64,000 bases of DNA from Caenimonas sp. SL110 (GTDB lineage Bacteria; Pseudomonadota; Gammaproteobacteria; Burkholderiales; Burkholderiaceae_C): NCBI RefSeq assembly GCF_001044395.1, contig NZ_JANU01000019.1:1-64000 (forward strand), written 5' to 3'. The first letter of the stretch is position 1. Each line of letters begins with the position of its first letter. Positions 42,905-53,400 of the stretch are shown piece after piece. The position numbers were made by a program, and so were the translations under genes. The notes below the pieces were generated by a model. It worked only from the letters and a program-made list of their open reading frames with translations, was not told where the DNA came from and searched no databases.

Positions 42905-43029
42905 CAAAGGCTTTCCCAGATCCTCTGTTCGCGGCATCCAAAGGAATACCCAAGGTGTTCCACGCACTCCTTACGGGTTGCGACCAAATCTTCATCAACC
43001 GCCCGGACACGATCACAGATAGGTAAATC

Positions 43030-43446
43030 ATGAATCTGATCCAGACCCTGGAACAGGAAGAAATTGCCCGACTCGGCAAGGTCATTCCTGAGTTCTCCCC
43101 CGGCGATACCGTCATCGTCAGCGTGAACGTCGTCGAAGGCACCCGCAAGCGTGTGCAGGCCTATGAAGGCGTTGTGATTGCCAAGCGCAATCGCGGCCTC
43201 AACAGCGGCTTCACGGTCCGCAAGATCTCCAGTGGCGAAGGCGTGGAGCGTACGTTCCAGACCTACAGCCCGCTGATTGCAGCCATCGAAGTCAAGCGCC
43301 GTGGCGATGTCCGTCGCGCCAAGCTGTACTACCTGCGTGACCGCAGCGGCAAGTCGGCTCGCATCAAGGAAAAGCTGGCCCAACGCACCAAGCCCGGCGC
43401 CAAGCCTGCTGCTGCTACCGCCACCCCTGCAGCTGCCGCCGAATAA
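43030..43446 (+). CDS. rplS: 50S ribosomal protein L19
   Basis: The 138-residue protein starts [17 protein letters not shown] and has [40 protein letters not shown], and [18 protein letters not shown] Ala/Pro/Thr-rich tail ([14 protein letters not shown]) extends beyond the usual L19 length. It is last in the operon and is followed by a strong terminator. Confidence 0.97.
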   Translation: MNLIQTLEQEEIARLGKVIPEFSPGDTVIVSVNVVEGTRKRVQAYEGVVIAKRNRGLNSGFTVRKISSGEGVERTFQTYSPLIAAIEVKRRGDVRRAKLYYLRDRSGKSARIKEKLAQRTKPGAKPAAATATPAAAAE

Positions 43447-43462
43447 GCAAAAGCGCTTCGAC

Positions 43463-43499
43463 AAAACCGCCGCCGGCCCTGTGCTTGTGGCGGTTTTTT
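43463..43499 (+). terminator. Rho-independent terminator of the rpsP-rplS operon
   Basis: AAAACCGCC (43463-43471) pairs with GGCGGTTTT (43489-43497) around a 17-base loop; T-residues run to 43499. It ends 13 bases before the Nudix gene start. Confidence 0.85.
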
Positions 43500-43512
43500 C
43501 ATTGACCCACCC

Positions 43513-44223
43513 ATGAATCCTCTCGATTCGGTTCCTCCGGATACGCCACTGTCGAAGCTGCCCAATTTCGATCCGCGTGCGGTGCCGGTGATCGGGATTG
43601 ATGCACATCTGCCCATCATTTCGGCTGACGTACTGGCGCCGGCGGCGATTCGGGCGAGATTCCTGACGCCGCCCCACTGGGAGCCCGAGGTCTGGTCCGA
43701 GCGACAGTTTGCCGAGCGCGACCCTGCCCGCGCCTCCGTGCTCATTCCCATCGTTCTGCGTGAGAGGCCGACCGTGCTCCTGACAGAGCGCAGCACGCAC
43801 CTGTCAACGCACTCCGGGCAAGTTGCGTTTCCCGGCGGCAAGCAGGACGCAACTGACCCGGACGAGATATTCACGGCGTTGCGTGAAGCCCAGGAAGAAA
43901 TCGGGCTGGCTCCTGGCCTCGTGGAGGTGATTGGCCAACTGCCCACTTACACCGCTGGTACGCGCTTCATCATCACGCCCGTAGTGGCGTTGGTAAATCC
44001 CGCCCACGCGCTCACACTCAACGCCTTCGAGGTCGCTGACGCGTTTGAAATCCCGCTCGACTTCCTGATGAATCCCAACCACCACCGCCGCCATGCACTG
44101 GAATGGGCGGGCGCAAGACGCGAGTGGTTTTCGATTGCTTACATGGATGGCGCCAATGAGCGGTTCGTCTGGGGTGCTACTGCGGCCATGCTGCGCAACC
44201 TGTACCGGTTCCTCATCGCATAG
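43513..44223 (+). CDS. CoA pyrophosphatase, Nudix family (NudL/YeaB-like)
   Basis: The 236-residue protein has a Nudix box in GGKQDATDPDEIFTALREAQEEIGL form (split: GGKQDATDPDEI, then ALREAQEEIG), with a shortened spacing common in CoA-type members. The CoA-related preceding segment STHSGQVAFPGG, the NuCoA pattern, is present. These enzymes split CoA or acyl-CoA to 4'-phosphopantetheine and ADP. It starts 13 bases after the operon terminator, so it probably has its own promoter or depends on readthrough. Confidence 0.9.
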   Translation: MNPLDSVPPDTPLSKLPNFDPRAVPVIGIDAHLPIISADVLAPAAIRARFLTPPHWEPEVWSERQFAERDPARASVLIPIVLRERPTVLLTERSTHLSTHSGQVAFPGGKQDATDPDEIFTALREAQEEIGLAPGLVEVIGQLPTYTAGTRFIITPVVALVNPAHALTLNAFEVADAFEIPLDFLMNPNHHRRHALEWAGARREWFSIAYMDGANERFVWGATAAMLRNLYRFLIA

Positions 44224-44263
44224 CCGTTGAGGATGCTTGCGTGTTTTCAGGTGAAAATGCAGC

Positions 44264-45256
44264 ATGAGCTTTTTTGCCATCGTGTTCGCGCTGCTGATTG
44301 AGCAAGTGCGCCCACTGGCCCGGCACAATTCGATCCACGCATCGCTGAGGTCCTGGGCGCGTTCGGTCAGCCGCAATTTCGACACGGGCACTGTGCAGCA
44401 CGCCTGGATTGCGTGGATGCTCGCGGTTTTGTTGCCGGCCCTTGCCGCTTGCGCGATTCATTGGGCACTGGTGCTGTTCGTCGGTTGGCCGTTTGCGGTG
44501 CTCTGGAGCATTGCGGTCCTGTACGTGACCTTGGGATTCAGGCAGTTCAGCCATCACTTCACTGACATCCGCGACGCACTCGACGCGGGCGACGAGGCGA
44601 GGGCGCGCGAACTGCTGGCCCAGTGGCAGCAGGTCGATGCGCGCGAATTGCCGCGCAGCGAAATAGTGCGCCACGTCATCGAATACTCGGTTTTGGCTGC
44701 GCACCGTCATGTGTTTGGGGTGCTGGCCTGGTTTTCAGTGCTTGCTGCCTTCGGATTGGGGCCGGCGGGTGCCGTGCTCTATCGTATGGGGGAGTTCGTG
44801 GCGCGTTACTGGAGGCATCCCAGCCTGAACGAAGCCCAGCCGGCCAGCGGTGTGTTGCAGTCCGCCGCATCGCGCGCATGGGCTGCGATCGACTGGGTCC
44901 CTGCGCGAACAACGGCGATTGCATTTGCTGTCGTCGGCAGCTTCGAAGAAGCGATCGACCACTGGCGCAATCATGCCCAACGCTTTCCCGACGACAACGA
45001 CGGCGTGATCCTGGCGGCAACCTCTGGCGCCGTCAATGTGCGGCTTGGGGGTGAAGCGCTGAAATCTTCCGCTGCGCCAAACGCGTCACAGGCGTTTCAG
45101 GCTGACGAGGCCCAGTCGATAGAGGGCACCGAAAGCACACCGGGTCGAGAGGCCGAAGTGGGGCATTTGCGAAGCATCGTCGGCCTCGTCTGGCGCTCTG
45201 TTGTGTTGTGGCTTGTGCTTCTGGCGCTACTGACGCTGGCCCGCTTGCTGGGCTAA
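44264..45256 (+). CDS. CobD/CbiB-like membrane protein
   Basis: The 330-residue protein has hydrophobic segments at the start (FFAIVFALLIEQVRPL), around 50-90, around 145-165 and at the C-terminus (SVVLWLVLLALLTLARLLG). The central YRMGEFVARYW, AWAAIDWVPARTTA region matches the CbiB/CobD and AmpE pattern. Full cobinamide synthase activity is doubtful, since no cobalamin genes adjoin and part of CbiB seems missing. AmpE-like regulation is an alternative. It is 40 bases after the Nudix gene. Confidence 0.75.
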   Translation: MSFFAIVFALLIEQVRPLARHNSIHASLRSWARSVSRNFDTGTVQHAWIAWMLAVLLPALAACAIHWALVLFVGWPFAVLWSIAVLYVTLGFRQFSHHFTDIRDALDAGDEARARELLAQWQQVDARELPRSEIVRHVIEYSVLAAHRHVFGVLAWFSVLAAFGLGPAGAVLYRMGEFVARYWRHPSLNEAQPASGVLQSAASRAWAAIDWVPARTTAIAFAVVGSFEEAIDHWRNHAQRFPDDNDGVILAATSGAVNVRLGGEALKSSAAPNASQAFQADEAQSIEGTESTPGREAEVGHLRSIVGLVWRSVVLWLVLLALLTLARLLG

Positions 45257-45271
45257 CCTGGCAGCGGTCGT

Positions 45272-46195
45272 TCAGTAGCGTTCGGGCTGCGACAGCTCAG
45301 CAAAAAGGTCCTGGTAGATCCGGTATCGGTTTGGCGTAATGCCAACCTCATTGTCGCTATGCATGACCGCTGCGATCACGTCGCAACCTGGCTCGTGCAG
45401 ATGGGTGCAGTTGTAGAACTTGCAGTGGCCCAGATGCGCTTTGAGATCGGGCATGCAGTGCGCGAGCTGCATCGGCTCGATGTGGTTCAGCCCAAATTCC
45501 TGGAAGCCCGGCGAGTCGATCAGTGCCGTGCCTGCGGCCCTGTCCACCCAGTAAAGCGTTGTCGCCGTCGTGGTGTGCTTGCCGGAGTTCAGTGCCTGTG
45601 AAATCTCCTGGGTCAGCACGAGTGAACCCGGTGCGAGCAGGTTGATCAACGTGCTCTTTCCCGCGCCCGATGGGCCGAGCACGAGCGTGGTCTTGCCGGT
45701 CAGGTGCTTCAGCAAGACTTCCCGATCCACATCGCTGGACAGCCGCAGTGACAACGGCAGGACGCCGTAGTGCATGCGCTGGTAGGGCAGGAGCCGCGCC
45801 CACGCTTTCTCGAAGGGCTCTACCAGGTCGCTTTTGTTCAGCGCGATGATGGGCTTGATGCCTTCGGCTTCTGCTGCGATCAGCGCACGCGCGAGTTGGC
45901 TCTCGGAAAACACCGGCTCGGCGGCGATCAGGATCAACACCTGGTCGAGATTGGCGGCGAATGACTTGGTGCGAATCTCATCCTGGCGATAGAAAAGGTT
46001 GCGCCTTTCCTTGACCTTTTCTATCGTGCCTTCGTCATGCGAACCGCGCCACAGGACCTGATCGCCGACGACAGATGCGCTCTTCTTGCCGCGCGGATGG
46101 CAGATCAGGCGCTGGCCTTCGGGCGTTTCGACCACGCAGTGACGCCCATGGCTTGCGACGACAAGCCCGCTTTGAAGACCGGTCCCATCAGTCAA
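45272..46195 (-). CDS. rsgA: Ribosome small subunit-dependent GTPase A
   Basis: The 307-residue circularly permuted GTPase has the OB fold first, then G4 LNKSDLV, G1 GPSGAGKSTLIN, G3 DSPGFQEFGL, and a C-terminal zinc knuckle (CMPDLKAHLGHCKFYNCTH, then the last Cys in EPGCDV). It assists late 30S assembly. The gene lies 12 bases downstream of phhB in the same direction and converges with the CobD-like gene. Confidence 0.95.
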   Translation of the reverse strand: MTDGTGLQSGLVVASHGRHCVVETPEGQRLICHPRGKKSASVVGDQVLWRGSHDEGTIEKVKERRNLFYRQDEIRTKSFAANLDQVLILIAAEPVFSESQLARALIAAEAEGIKPIIALNKSDLVEPFEKAWARLLPYQRMHYGVLPLSLRLSSDVDREVLLKHLTGKTTLVLGPSGAGKSTLINLLAPGSLVLTQEISQALNSGKHTTTATTLYWVDRAAGTALIDSPGFQEFGLNHIEPMQLAHCMPDLKAHLGHCKFYNCTHLHEPGCDVIAAVMHSDNEVGITPNRYRIYQDLFAELSQPERY

Positions 46196-46207
46196 ACCGG
46201 ATGCCCC

Positions 46208-46552
46208 TCATGCCGAAACATCCAGCAGCCCATCGACAAGCAACGCGCAATCGAAATCGGTTTCGGACAGGCCCTTCACATCATGCGTATTGAAGCGCAC
46301 GACGCACCGGTTGTAGTGCACCGACAGGTCCGGATGGTGGTCTTGCGCGTTGGCAATGAATGCCAGCGCGTTCACAAAGGAGATCGTCTCGTAGTAGTTG
46401 GCGAATGTGTAGGTCTTCTCGATCGCTACATCGGCGCCATCGCCGGTCAACTTCCAGCCAGGCGCCGTTGACAGGCGCGTGACCACTTCAGTCGCCGTGA
46501 GTGCACGCCGTGCAAGCGAGGACCAATCTTTTTTCCTGAGCATCGTATTCAT
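46208..46552 (-). CDS. phhB: Pterin-4a-carbinolamine dehydratase
   Basis: The 114-residue protein recycles the pterin cofactor of aromatic amino acid hydroxylases. The active-site region is AQDHHPDLSVHYNRCVVRF with NTHDVKGLSETD. The ATG at 46552 overlaps the TGA of the M48 gene (ATGA), favouring it over the ATG three codons later. phhA (phenylalanine hydroxylase) is not in the window. Confidence 0.92.
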   Translation of the reverse strand: MNTMLRKKDWSSLARRALTATEVVTRLSTAPGWKLTGDGADVAIEKTYTFANYYETISFVNALAFIANAQDHHPDLSVHYNRCVVRFNTHDVKGLSETDFDCALLVDGLLDVSA

Positions 46553-47808
46553 GCGTGTGCCATTCGTGCGAGCCGCTCCGATGCGGGCGGGTGAGAGTAA
46601 TAGAACTTGACGTAGACGGGGTCCGGCGTAAGCGTCGATGCGTTGTCTTCGTGCAGTTTGAGGAGGGCGGCGCTCAGGTCGGCGCCACTGGTCTGGCCGA
46701 CCGCGTAGGCATCTGCTTCGAATTCGTGTTTGCGCGACAACTGTGCGAACACCGGACCGATAAAGAATGAGAACACCGGGAGCGCCAGCATGAACAGCAG
46801 CAACGCCAGTGCGTCGTTCGGCCCCTGAAGATTGGGTCGCACACCCAGGCCAGTGTAGAACCACGGCTGGGTCGAGAGATAGCCGAGCAGCGCAAAGGCG
46901 CAAAACCCAACCACCGAGATCAGCGCCAGGCGTTTGACCAGGTGTTTGTGCTTCAAGTGTCCCAGTTCATGCGCAAGCACCGCATCCATTTCACCCAGAG
47001 AAAGTCGTTGCACCAGCGTGTCATAGAACACGACGCGCTTGGCTGCGCCGAAGCCCGTGAAGTAAGCGTTGGAATGGGCGCTGCGCTTGCTGCCGTCCAT
47101 CACAAACAAACCCTTGGCAGTAAATCCGCTGCGCTTGAGCAGGTTTGTCACCCGCGTCTTCAGGGCTTCGTCTGAAAGCGGTTCGAACTTGTTGAACAGG
47201 GGCGCGATGAACATGGGATACACAACCATCGCAAGGAGGCTCACGCTGAGCCAGACTGCCCATGCCCAGACCCACCAGGTCGAGCCGGTGGCGCCCATGA
47301 CCCACAGCACCAGCGCCAGGATGGGACCGCCGATTGCAATGCCTAGTGCCGTTGACTTCAAGAGGTCTGCGATCCACAGGCGCAGCGTCATCTTGTTGAA
47401 GCCAAAACGCTGTTCGATCACGAAGGTTTCGTAAAGCGTGAAGGGAAGGGAAATTGCGCTGCCAATGAGGGTGAACGCACCGAAGAGCGCCACCTGCTGG
47501 AGCAGGCCGGCACCGAGCCAATCCATCAGCACCTGGTTGATTGCGCCGAGTCCGCCGAGTAAGGTCCAGCCCAACAGGACCGCAGATCCGAAGGCGAGTT
47601 CGATCAGCGCAAAGCGTGTCTTGACGACTGTGTAGTCGGCCGCTTTCTGGTGCGCTTGAATTCCGACCTTGTCAGCGAATGCAGGTGGAACGAAGGCGCG
47701 ATGGCGAGCAACGTGACGGATCTGGCGCGTAGCCAGCCAGAAACGAAGCGCGATGCTTGCAAGCAGAAAAATGGCAAACGCAAATGTGAATGAAGTCGAA
47801 GCAGTCAT
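46549..47808 (-). CDS. M48-family zinc metallopeptidase (Ste24-like)
   Basis: The 419-residue inner-membrane protease has several membrane segments. The zinc motif [10 protein letters not shown] lies near residue 279, with the third ligand Glu in [14 protein letters not shown]-terminal M48 CAAX-protease-type domain features such as [13 protein letters not shown] and [16 protein letters not shown] are present. Bacterial members act in membrane-protein quality control. It is first in an M48-phhB-rsgA set and divergent from orn by 36 bases. Confidence 0.93.
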   Translation of the reverse strand: MTASTSFTFAFAIFLLASIALRFWLATRQIRHVARHRAFVPPAFADKVGIQAHQKAADYTVVKTRFALIELAFGSAVLLGWTLLGGLGAINQVLMDWLGAGLLQQVALFGAFTLIGSAISLPFTLYETFVIEQRFGFNKMTLRLWIADLLKSTALGIAIGGPILALVLWVMGATGSTWWVWAWAVWLSVSLLAMVVYPMFIAPLFNKFEPLSDEALKTRVTNLLKRSGFTAKGLFVMDGSKRSAHSNAYFTGFGAAKRVVFYDTLVQRLSLGEMDAVLAHELGHLKHKHLVKRLALISVVGFCAFALLGYLSTQPWFYTGLGVRPNLQGPNDALALLLFMLALPVFSFFIGPVFAQLSRKHEFEADAYAVGQTSGADLSAALLKLHEDNASTLTPDPVYVKFYYSHPPASERLARMAHA

Positions 47809-47844
47809 CTCCTCCAGTTTAGGTCATGCGCGACAATCGCAACC

Positions 47845-48453
47845 ATGCCTGAAACCGAATTGCCCACCGTTGCTGCCCTGGCCAAAAGTGACCAGAACCT
47901 CATCTGGCTCGATTGCGAGATGACAGGGCTGGACCCCGAATCCGACCGCCTGATTGAAATCGCCGTCATCGTGACCGGCCCGGACCTCACGCCCCGTATC
48001 GAGGGACCTGTGCTGGTGATCCACCAGACCGATGCGCAGCTGGACAAGATGGACGCGTGGAACAAGGGCACGCATGGGCGAAGCGGTCTCATCGACAAGG
48101 TGAAAGCTTCATCGGTCACTGAAGCGCAGGCCGAGGCTCAAGTGCTCGAGTTCCTCGTGAAATACGCACCGAAGAACTCGACGCCAATGTGCGGCAACAG
48201 CATCAGCCAGGACAGGCGCTTCCTCGTGAAGTACATGCCAAAGCTCGAAGCGTTCTTTCACTATCGCAATATTGACGTCAGCACACTCAAGGAATTGTCC
48301 AAGCGCTGGCGTCCCGATATTTACTCTTCCTTTCGCAAGCAGCAAAAGCACACTGCATTGGCGGACGTGCACGAATCCATTGACGAGCTCGCTCACTACC
48401 GGACGCACTTTCTGAAAACCGAAGCACCCATCGCGGTTGCGGGAAAACCCTGA
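47845..48453 (+). CDS. orn: Oligoribonuclease
   Basis: The 202-residue DEDDh 3'-5' exoribonuclease degrades di- to penta-nucleotides, including pGpG from c-di-GMP turnover. ExoI is [19 protein letters not shown], ExoII has [11 protein letters not shown], and ExoIII has [14 protein letters not shown] with catalytic His. The N-terminus carries about 20 extra residues before [10 protein letters not shown], so the ATG of a shorter start cannot be excluded. A helicase promoter seems to overlap its end. Confidence 0.95.
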   Translation: MPETELPTVAALAKSDQNLIWLDCEMTGLDPESDRLIEIAVIVTGPDLTPRIEGPVLVIHQTDAQLDKMDAWNKGTHGRSGLIDKVKASSVTEAQAEAQVLEFLVKYAPKNSTPMCGNSISQDRRFLVKYMPKLEAFFHYRNIDVSTLKELSKRWRPDIYSSFRKQQKHTALADVHESIDELAHYRTHFLKTEAPIAVAGKP

Positions 48454-48465
48454 ACGTGCCATAAT
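48437..48465 (+). promoter_or_regulatory. Candidate promoter of the DEAD-box helicase gene
   Basis: TTGCGG (48437-48442), a 17-base spacer and CATAAT (48460-48465) straddle the end of orn. Transcription would begin near 48472, giving a leader of nearly 190 bases. Confidence 0.5.
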
Positions 48466-48474
48466 CGATGGCTC

Positions 48475-48491
48475 GGCTGCAAAAAGCAGCC
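48475..48491 (+). other. Hairpin at the start of the helicase leader
   Basis: GGCTGC and GCAGCC arms enclose AAAAA. It would lie at the very 5' end of the predicted transcript. The rest of the leader to 48660 shows no ORF of note. Confidence 0.4.
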
Positions 48492-48660
48492 AACGTGCAT
48501 CCTCCTTCACACACCGGCTCGATACAGCAAATCGAAGCCTCCAGCGCCGGACTTCACAGCAGAAGTCGCCAAGGCCTTGCAGTCGTTTGATGGTTGATGT
48601 TTTTTAACCATTGACGACGCCATCGGCACCTTGCCGATGCGATCGTGTGAGAACCAATAC

Positions 48661-50418
48661 ATGACCGACACTTTTGAAGTGCAGGGCGACTTTGCGCCTG
48701 CCGAAATCCTGGACACCGCCGCTTTTGATGCCGGCACTGTGCAAGCAGTGGAAGCAACTGAAGCCGCAGCGCAACCCGTTCCCAACGGCTTCATCAAGCT
48801 GGGCCTCGCGCCCGAACTGATGCTTGCGATCGCTGAACTCGGCTTCACACAGCCGACGACCGTGCAAGAACAAACCATTCCCCTGGCCCTGCCTTCCGAT
48901 GACGAAGCGGCAGCCTACATCGACCTGATGGTCTCCAGCCAGACCGGTAGCGGCAAGACAGCAGCGTTTCTGCTGCCCGTCCTTCATACGCTGCTCAAGC
49001 AACAAGCTGAGGCAGAAGCCAACTCCAAGGCCGAGTTCGAGCGCCTCACGGCTGAAGCACTCGCCAAGGGTGAGCCGGCGCCCAAGCGCCCCAAGCGTCT
49101 CGACCCCACCAGCTCGCGCAACTTCAAGCCCGCTACCCCTGGCGCGCTGATCCTGTGCCCAACCCGCGAACTCGCGCAGCAGGTCGCCAACGACGCCATT
49201 GATCTCGTTCGCCACTGCCGTGGCCTGCGCATTGCCAATGTGGTGGGCGGCATGCCTTACCAGCTCCAGCTCGCACGCCTGCAAAACGCCGACCTCGTCG
49301 TCGCAACGCCGGGCCGACTGCTCGACCTGCAGCGTTCGATGCAGATCAAACTGGACAAGGTGCAGTTCCTGGTCGTCGATGAAGGCGATCGCATGCTCGA
49401 CCTGGGCTTTGCCGATGACCTCGCCGAAGTCAACCAGCTCACCATCGAACGCAAGCAGACCATGATGTTCAGCGCCACTTTCGCGCCGCGCATCCAGCAG
49501 CTGGCCTCGCGCGTGATGCGCCAGCCGCGCAAGATCCAGGTGGACTCGCCGCAAGACAAGCACGTCAACATCAAGCAGGTCCTGTTCTGGGCCGACAACG
49601 CACAACACAAGCGCAAGCTGCTCGACCACTGGCTTCGCGACACGACCATCAACCAGGCTATCGTTTTTGCCAGCACGCAGATCGAGTGCGACGGGCTCGC
49701 CAACGACCTGCAGCAAGCGGGCTTTGATGCGGTTGCCTTGCATGGCGCGCTCAATCAGGGTCTGCGTAACCGCCGCCTGATGGCGCTGCGCCAGGGCCAC
49801 GTTCAGATCCTGGTGGCGACCGACGTTGCCGCTCGTGGCATCGACGTTCCAACCATCACTCACGTCTTCAACTTCGGCCTGCCGATGAAGGCTGAGGACT
49901 ACACCCACCGCATTGGCCGCACGGGCCGCGCCGGTCGCGATGGCCTGGCCATCACGTTCGCCGAATTCCGTGATCGCCGCAAGATCTTCGACATCGAGGC
50001 CTACAGCAAGCAGCAGTTCAAGCCGGAAGTGATTCCTGGCCTCGAGCCGCAGCAGCGCGCACCCCAGGGTCGCCCGCCAGGCAATTTTTCCGACCGCGGT
50101 CCGCGTGAAAACCATTCGCGCGATCGCAAGTTCGGCGGCCCACGCGGCGGCGGCGGCTTCGACCAGCGCAACAGCGGTGGCGGCGGCGGCGGTGCCGGCG
50201 GTGGCTTTCGCGGCGGCAACGATGACGGCTACGCTCGCAAGACGGGTTTCAACGAAGGCTTTGTGAACGGTCAGCGCCGTGGTGAAAGCTTTGCCGCACG
50301 CGGCGATTTCGCAGCCCCCCGCAGCCCTTCGTTCGCCAAGCCAGCCAAGCCTGGCAACGGCGGCAAGGTGTTCGTTCCGCGCGACGTGAAGAAGCGTCCG
50401 TACAAGGCCGCGAACTAA
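48661..50418 (+). CDS. DEAD-box ATP-dependent RNA helicase
   Basis: The 585-residue protein has a Q-motif region (FIKLGLAPELMLAIAELGFT), motif I SSQTGSGKTAA, Ia PTRELAQQ, Ib ATPGRLLDLQ, motif II as DEGD in VVDEGDRMLDLGF, III FSATF, V ATDVAARGID and VI HRIGRTGRAGR. A Lys/Glu-rich insert lies between I and Ia (~residues 118-150). The tail is Gly/Arg/Asp-rich and probably binds RNA (RGGGGFDQRNSGGG). It resembles RhlE/DeaD helicases of ribosome assembly or cold adaptation. The ATG at 48661 is chosen over one at 48631. Confidence 0.93.
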   Translation: MTDTFEVQGDFAPAEILDTAAFDAGTVQAVEATEAAAQPVPNGFIKLGLAPELMLAIAELGFTQPTTVQEQTIPLALPSDDEAAAYIDLMVSSQTGSGKTAAFLLPVLHTLLKQQAEAEANSKAEFERLTAEALAKGEPAPKRPKRLDPTSSRNFKPATPGALILCPTRELAQQVANDAIDLVRHCRGLRIANVVGGMPYQLQLARLQNADLVVATPGRLLDLQRSMQIKLDKVQFLVVDEGDRMLDLGFADDLAEVNQLTIERKQTMMFSATFAPRIQQLASRVMRQPRKIQVDSPQDKHVNIKQVLFWADNAQHKRKLLDHWLRDTTINQAIVFASTQIECDGLANDLQQAGFDAVALHGALNQGLRNRRLMALRQGHVQILVATDVAARGIDVPTITHVFNFGLPMKAEDYTHRIGRTGRAGRDGLAITFAEFRDRRKIFDIEAYSKQQFKPEVIPGLEPQQRAPQGRPPGNFSDRGPRENHSRDRKFGGPRGGGGFDQRNSGGGGGGAGGGFRGGNDDGYARKTGFNEGFVNGQRRGESFAARGDFAAPRSPSFAKPAKPGNGGKVFVPRDVKKRPYKAAN

Positions 50419-50440
50419 GCAGTCGGATCACCTCATGAGA

Positions 50441-50467
50441 AAAGGGCAGCCTGAGGGCTGCCCTTTT
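50441..50467 (+). terminator. Rho-independent terminator of the helicase gene
   Basis: AAAGGGCAGCC (50441-50451) pairs with GGCTGCCCTTT (50456-50466) around a 4-base loop, followed by T residues. The A-rich left arm might also serve the convergent RND gene. Confidence 0.9.
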
Positions 50468-50494
50468 TTTGTGCGCGTGTTTCGCCTTGGTCGG

Positions 50495-53400
50495 TTACGC
50501 AGCTGCGCGTCGCGCAAACCTCATCGCCACAGCTCGGTACAAGCCCCTGACCATCGTGAGGGCGAGAAGCGCCTCGACCATCGTCAGGCCGAAAGCAACG
50601 ACCGTGTTGTGGCTTCCAGTTCGTCGGTGGAACTTGGCCAGCATGCGATCGCGCGCGATCTCGATGCTGTCGTAGAAGGCAGGCACCACCAGCAAGGTCA
50701 GGAAGGTCGATGTGATCGTGCCGCCGATGATGGCAATCGCCATCGGCCGGTAGAAATCACCCCCTTCTCCGATGCCGATCGCCACCGGCAGCATGCCCGC
50801 GATCAACGCGAACGTTGTCATCAGGATAGGGCGCAAGCGGCTGCGGCCCGCCGCCATCAACGCCGTCTCGCGATCCTCCCCATCGGCTTCGCGCTTGCGT
50901 GCCGCATCCAGCAGCAAGATGGCGTTCTTGGCGACCAGTCCCATCAGCATGATGATGCCGATGAAGCTCATCAGGTTGATCGTTGACCGGGTGATGACCA
51001 GTGCGATCACCACACCGATCAGCGAAAGCGGCAGCGACACCATCACGCCCAACGGCGCAGTGAACGAGCCGAACTGCATCACCAGGATCAGGTACATGCA
51101 GCCCACGCCCATGATGAGGGCCGTGAGCATCGCGGAGAACACTTCCTTCTGGTCTTTCCCCGCGCCGCCGAGCTCAACGCCATAACCGGCCGGAAAGTCG
51201 AGCGACTTGGCCAGCGCGAGCGCGTCCTTGGTCACGTCGCCCGATGCGCGGCCCTGCGCATTGGCGGAAACCGCAATCATTCGGCGCCCGTTCAGGTGCT
51301 GGATCTGCGCGGGCCCAACGCCCATGCTCACGGTGGCGATCTGGTTCAGTGGCACCACCATGTTGGTCCCCGGCACGACGATAGGAAGGCGTTCTATGTT
51401 TTCCGAATCGACGCGATGGGCCGGATCCAGCCTCACCGCAACATCGCGGGCCTGGCCTGCGGGGTCGATCCAGTCGCCGACTTCGACGCCTGCGAATGCA
51501 ACGCGCAGCGCCTGCGCAGCGTCGTTGACCGAAATGCCCAGCGAATTGGCGAGCCCCCGATTCATCTCGATACGAAGTTCATCCTTCGGGCTCAACTCGG
51601 ACAGCCCCACATCGACGGCCCCCGGAATAGTTCGCATACGCACCATGAATGCATTCGTGATGTCCAGCAGTGTGCGCGTATCGGTTCCGTAGAAACGGAT
51701 TTCGACCGGCTTGCGCGCGCCGTTGTTCATGTCGTCGAGCACCACATACTCGGCGCCCACCAGTTGCGCCATCAGCTTGCGCAGGTCCACCGCAATCTTC
51801 TGGGATGTGCGATCGCGAGACGTGGTCTTGCCGATGTCCACGTACACACGTCCGCCGCCGATGTTCACGCGGCTGTTCGTTGCGATCGTTTCGGGCATCG
51901 TGCGCGCGAGCTCGGCCGCTTTCTCGACCTTGAGCCGCGTGTACTCCAGGCTCGCCGACGACGGTGTGCGCACCTCGATGGCGATCACGTCCGAATCGGA
52001 GACCGGCAGAAAACTCTGCCCCCCGAACGCAGCATGCAGACCCGCCGCGGCTGCCAGGCTTGCGATGGCAGCGACGGCCATCCAGCGACGGTGGTGCAAT
52101 GCCCAGGCGATCACGTCGCCGTACCGGTCCGCCTGGTGGTCGAACCAGTCATTGAACCTTCGCAGCACGACGGAGAGCCGGCTGCGGTTTTGCGCATGGT
52201 GGTAGCCGATCGGGTCGCCCCAATACGCAGACAGCATCGGGTCCAGCGTGAAGGAAATGAACAGGCTCACCATCACCGAGCAGGCGACGGTCAGCGCGAA
52301 CGGCCTGAACCATTCGCCGGCCACACCGGGCATGAACGCGACGGGGATGAAGATCGCGATGATCGAGAAAGTGGTCGCCGCCACGGCCATGCCGATCTCG
52401 GCAGTGCCGGCGCGAGCCGCCGTCATCCGGTCGGCGCCGCGTTCCATGTGGCGCACGATGTTTTCCCGCACGACGATGGCATCGTCGATCAGCACGCCGA
52501 TGGCCAGCGACAGCCCTAGCAGCGTCATGAAGTTGAGCGTGAAACCACACAGCCACACCGCGATGAAGGCTGCGATTGCCGAAGTCGGCAGCGACAGCGC
52601 GGTGATCAGTGTGGAACGCCACGAGTTCAGGAAAACGAACACGACCGCAATCGTGAGCACAGCTCCAAGCGACAGCGCGTGGATCACGTTGTTCAGGTTG
52701 TCCTGTGCGCCTTCCCCACCGTCGTAAGTGACATCCAGTCGCGTGCCTTCGGGCAGTGTCTTGTTGATTTCCGCGACCATGGCACGCACGGCATTGGCGA
52801 CGGACACCGTGCTCGCATCGCGCGCGCGTGTCACGTACAGGCCAACGTTCGGGTTTGCGCTCCTCAGGCTGAAGCTGTTGCGCTCGGCAAACCCGTCAAC
52901 CGTCTGCGCGACCTGCGCGAGCCTCACCACCTGCTCGCCTTGCCGCTTGACGATGATCTGGCCGAACTCCGAAGGCGACTCGATGCGCCCGATCAGGCGA
53001 ATGCTCTGGTCCTTCAGCGGGCCCACGATGCGGCCCACTGGCGCATTGGTATTGGCGCCCTGCACGGCAGCGATCACATCACCGATCCCCACGTTGTAGG
53101 CCCGCATGCGATCGGACTGCAGCAGGATCGACAGCTCGCGTTTCAGCGCGCCGTTGACCTCGACGGTCGCCACGCCTTCAATCCCGCGCAGGCGATCCGA
53201 CAGCTGGTCTTCGGCCATGCGCGAGATCTCGGCCTGCGTCTGTTTCGTCGAAGACAGCGCCAGGTTCATGATCGGATTGGAATTCGGATCGACGCGAATC
53301 AGCACCGGTTCGCGCATCTCCACCGGCAGCTTGTAGCGCACGGTCGCGATCGCGTTGCGCACTTCGTCGCTCGCCTCGATCATGTTCTTCCTGAAGTTGA

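Noticed and set aside
44264..45256. Cobalamin biosynthesis locus
   Set aside because: Only one CobD/CbiB-like gene is present with no other cob genes, so pathway membership is unsupported.
48604..50115. 503-codon open frame opposite the DEAD-box helicase
   Set aside because: High-GC antisense shadow. The plus-strand frame carries all helicase motifs, while the minus-strand product is rich in His, Arg and Gln and resembles nothing.
50128..50230. GGCGGC-rich tandem repeat in the helicase gene
   Set aside because: It is the coding sequence of the Gly/Arg-rich tail and stays in frame.
51296..52519. 407-codon open frame opposite the RND permease (also 52679-53698)
   Set aside because: Shadow of a clear RND protein; His/Arg/Gln-rich composition and no ribosome site.
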